Below, piece after piece: positions 5,463 to 6,121 of a stretch of 6,121 bases of DNA (position 1 is its first letter; each line of letters starts with the position of its first letter). The position numbers were made by a program, and so were the translations under genes. The stretch comes from DATCLA01 sp036564195 (lineage in GTDB: Bacteria > Bacillota > UBA4882 > UBA8346), in assembly GCA_036564195.1 (NCBI GenBank), contig DATCLA010000181.1:1-6121 (forward strand), in the 5' to 3' direction. Under the pieces are notes generated by a model. The model saw nothing but the letters and a program-made list of their open reading frames with translations, was not told where the DNA came from and made no database searches.

Positions 5463-6121
5463 TTAAGGAATTTTCTTATCCCCTAATACACTATGATGAA
5501 TATCTTCCCACGACTGGTCTAAATGGCGCTGCATCTCATCACGGGCCCGGTCACAATCGCCATCCAAAAGTGCTTTATAAATTCGACAGTGATATTCAAT
5601 CATTTTCTTCGCACTACCCGGTACATTCACCGTCTGAAAATAGCCTTGAATAATCGATTGATTAATAATCGGGACAATCCGGTCGATAATCGGGTTTTTG
5701 GTCGCCTTAGCGATTGCCCGGTGGAATTCCAAATCTTTTTCCACATAATTTTCTTTTGCTTCTACCGCTTGGACGATTCGCTGGTAACAATCTTTAATCT
5801 TTTTTAAATCGCTCTTAGTTGCCCGCTTTGCAGCCAAATACGCTACTCCTGGTTCAACCAGCAAGCGTGTTTCAAATAGAAAGTAGAGCAGATTATCATC
5901 ATTAATAAATCCGACTCCTAAGGGGTCCTTACTAAGACCCGGCTCTTGACAGACATATGTACCCTTTCCCCGGACGACTTCAACTATATTCCGCGATGCT
6001 AAAATTTTAATAGCTTCCCGCACCGAAGAACGGCTGACCCCCATCATCTGAGAAAGCTCAATTTCGCTCGGAATTTTTTCTCCCGGCTTCAACTGTTTGC
6101 CGGAAATAAGCTCACACAAAT
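5463..6121 (-). CDS. GntR-family transcriptional regulator, FadR/FCD subfamily (5' end outside window)
   Basis: The visible 218 residues hold a winged-helix DNA-binding domain followed by an all-helical FCD ligand domain. The DNA-binding part runs from about 1 to 57 and includes LKPGEKIPSEIELS (10-23), the recognition helix SRSSVREAIKIL (29-40) and the wing VVRGKGTYV (48-56). The FCD domain covers about 75-205. D129, H133, H177 and H199 (from EKDLEFH, EYH and MQRHL) match the metal-binding set of this family, which often binds organic acids or sugar-derived ligands. The reading frame is still open at the right edge, and a TTG at 6117-6119 falls inside the first DNA-binding helix, so the true start is beyond the window, probably some 10-20 residues upstream. 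As the first visible gene, it most likely represses this operon until an intermediate binds. Numbering here counts the TTG codon as residue 1. Confidence 0.9.
   Translation of the reverse strand, partial: LCELISGKQLKPGEKIPSEIELSQMMGVSRSSVREAIKILASRNIVEVVRGKGTYVCQEPGLSKDPLGVGFINDDNLLYFLFETRLLVEPGVAYLAAKRATKSDLKKIKDCYQRIVQAVEAKENYVEKDLEFHRAIAKATKNPIIDRIVPIINQSIIQGYFQTVNVPGSAKKMIEYHCRIYKALLDGDCDRARDEMQRHLDQSWEDIHHSVLGDKKIP

Noticed and set aside
6117..6119. TTG as the true start of the regulator
   Set aside because: It would begin inside the first helix of the winged-helix domain, and the frame is open to the window edge, so the real start is outside.
1..6121. CRISPR array, tRNA, rRNA, insertion sequence or phage genes
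   Set aside because: No regularly spaced repeats, cloverleaf-like segments, transposase motifs or terminal inverted repeats were seen.

Overview
The window is a compact, almost gene-saturated stretch in which all seven well-supported genes lie on the minus strand. It reads as one sugar-uptake and sugar-catabolism operon. In transcription order (right to left) it holds a GntR/FadR-type regulator cut by the right edge, a secreted carbohydrate-binding protein of a CUT1-type ABC importer, two inner-membrane permeases, the N- and C-terminal halves of a split transketolase, and a small cupin protein. Gaps are 37, 115 and 20 bp, plus another 20 bp before the cupin. The permease pair and the transketolase pair each overlap by 4 bp (ATGA). 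Almost every gene has a clear AGGAG-type ribosome binding site.

The strong Shine-Dalgarno sites, moderate-to-low GC and two-gene transketolase suggest a Firmicutes-like bacterium. The binding protein has a cleavable signal peptide with no lipobox cysteine, so it looks like a free periplasmic protein, which favours a cell with two membranes. The left edge may hold the last 15 codons of a convergent plus-strand gene with an outer-membrane beta-barrel-like C-terminus, which weakly supports the same view. Species cannot be named from this sequence.

Layout: 1-48 possible convergent gene tail; 42-99 inverted repeat, probably a bidirectional terminator; 104-541 cupin; 562-1494 transketolase C half; 1491-2306 transketolase N half; 2327-3157 permease (MalG type); 3154-4035 permease (MalF/UgpA type); 4094-4129 strong intergenic hairpin; 4151-5425 binding protein; 5463-6121 regulator.

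Proposed logic (inference): an oligosaccharide or sugar is captured in the periplasm and passed through the permease pair, powered by an ATPase encoded elsewhere. After phosphorylation and isomerisation by unseen enzymes, the transketolase handles it as a ketose phosphate, with the cupin perhaps helping as a small sugar-handling enzyme. The FadR-like regulator probably senses a pathway intermediate. The substrate is unknown. The hairpin between binding protein and permeases probably helps the cell make more binding protein than permease. The most interesting question is whether this split transketolase serves a dedicated catabolic route rather than the housekeeping pentose phosphate pathway.
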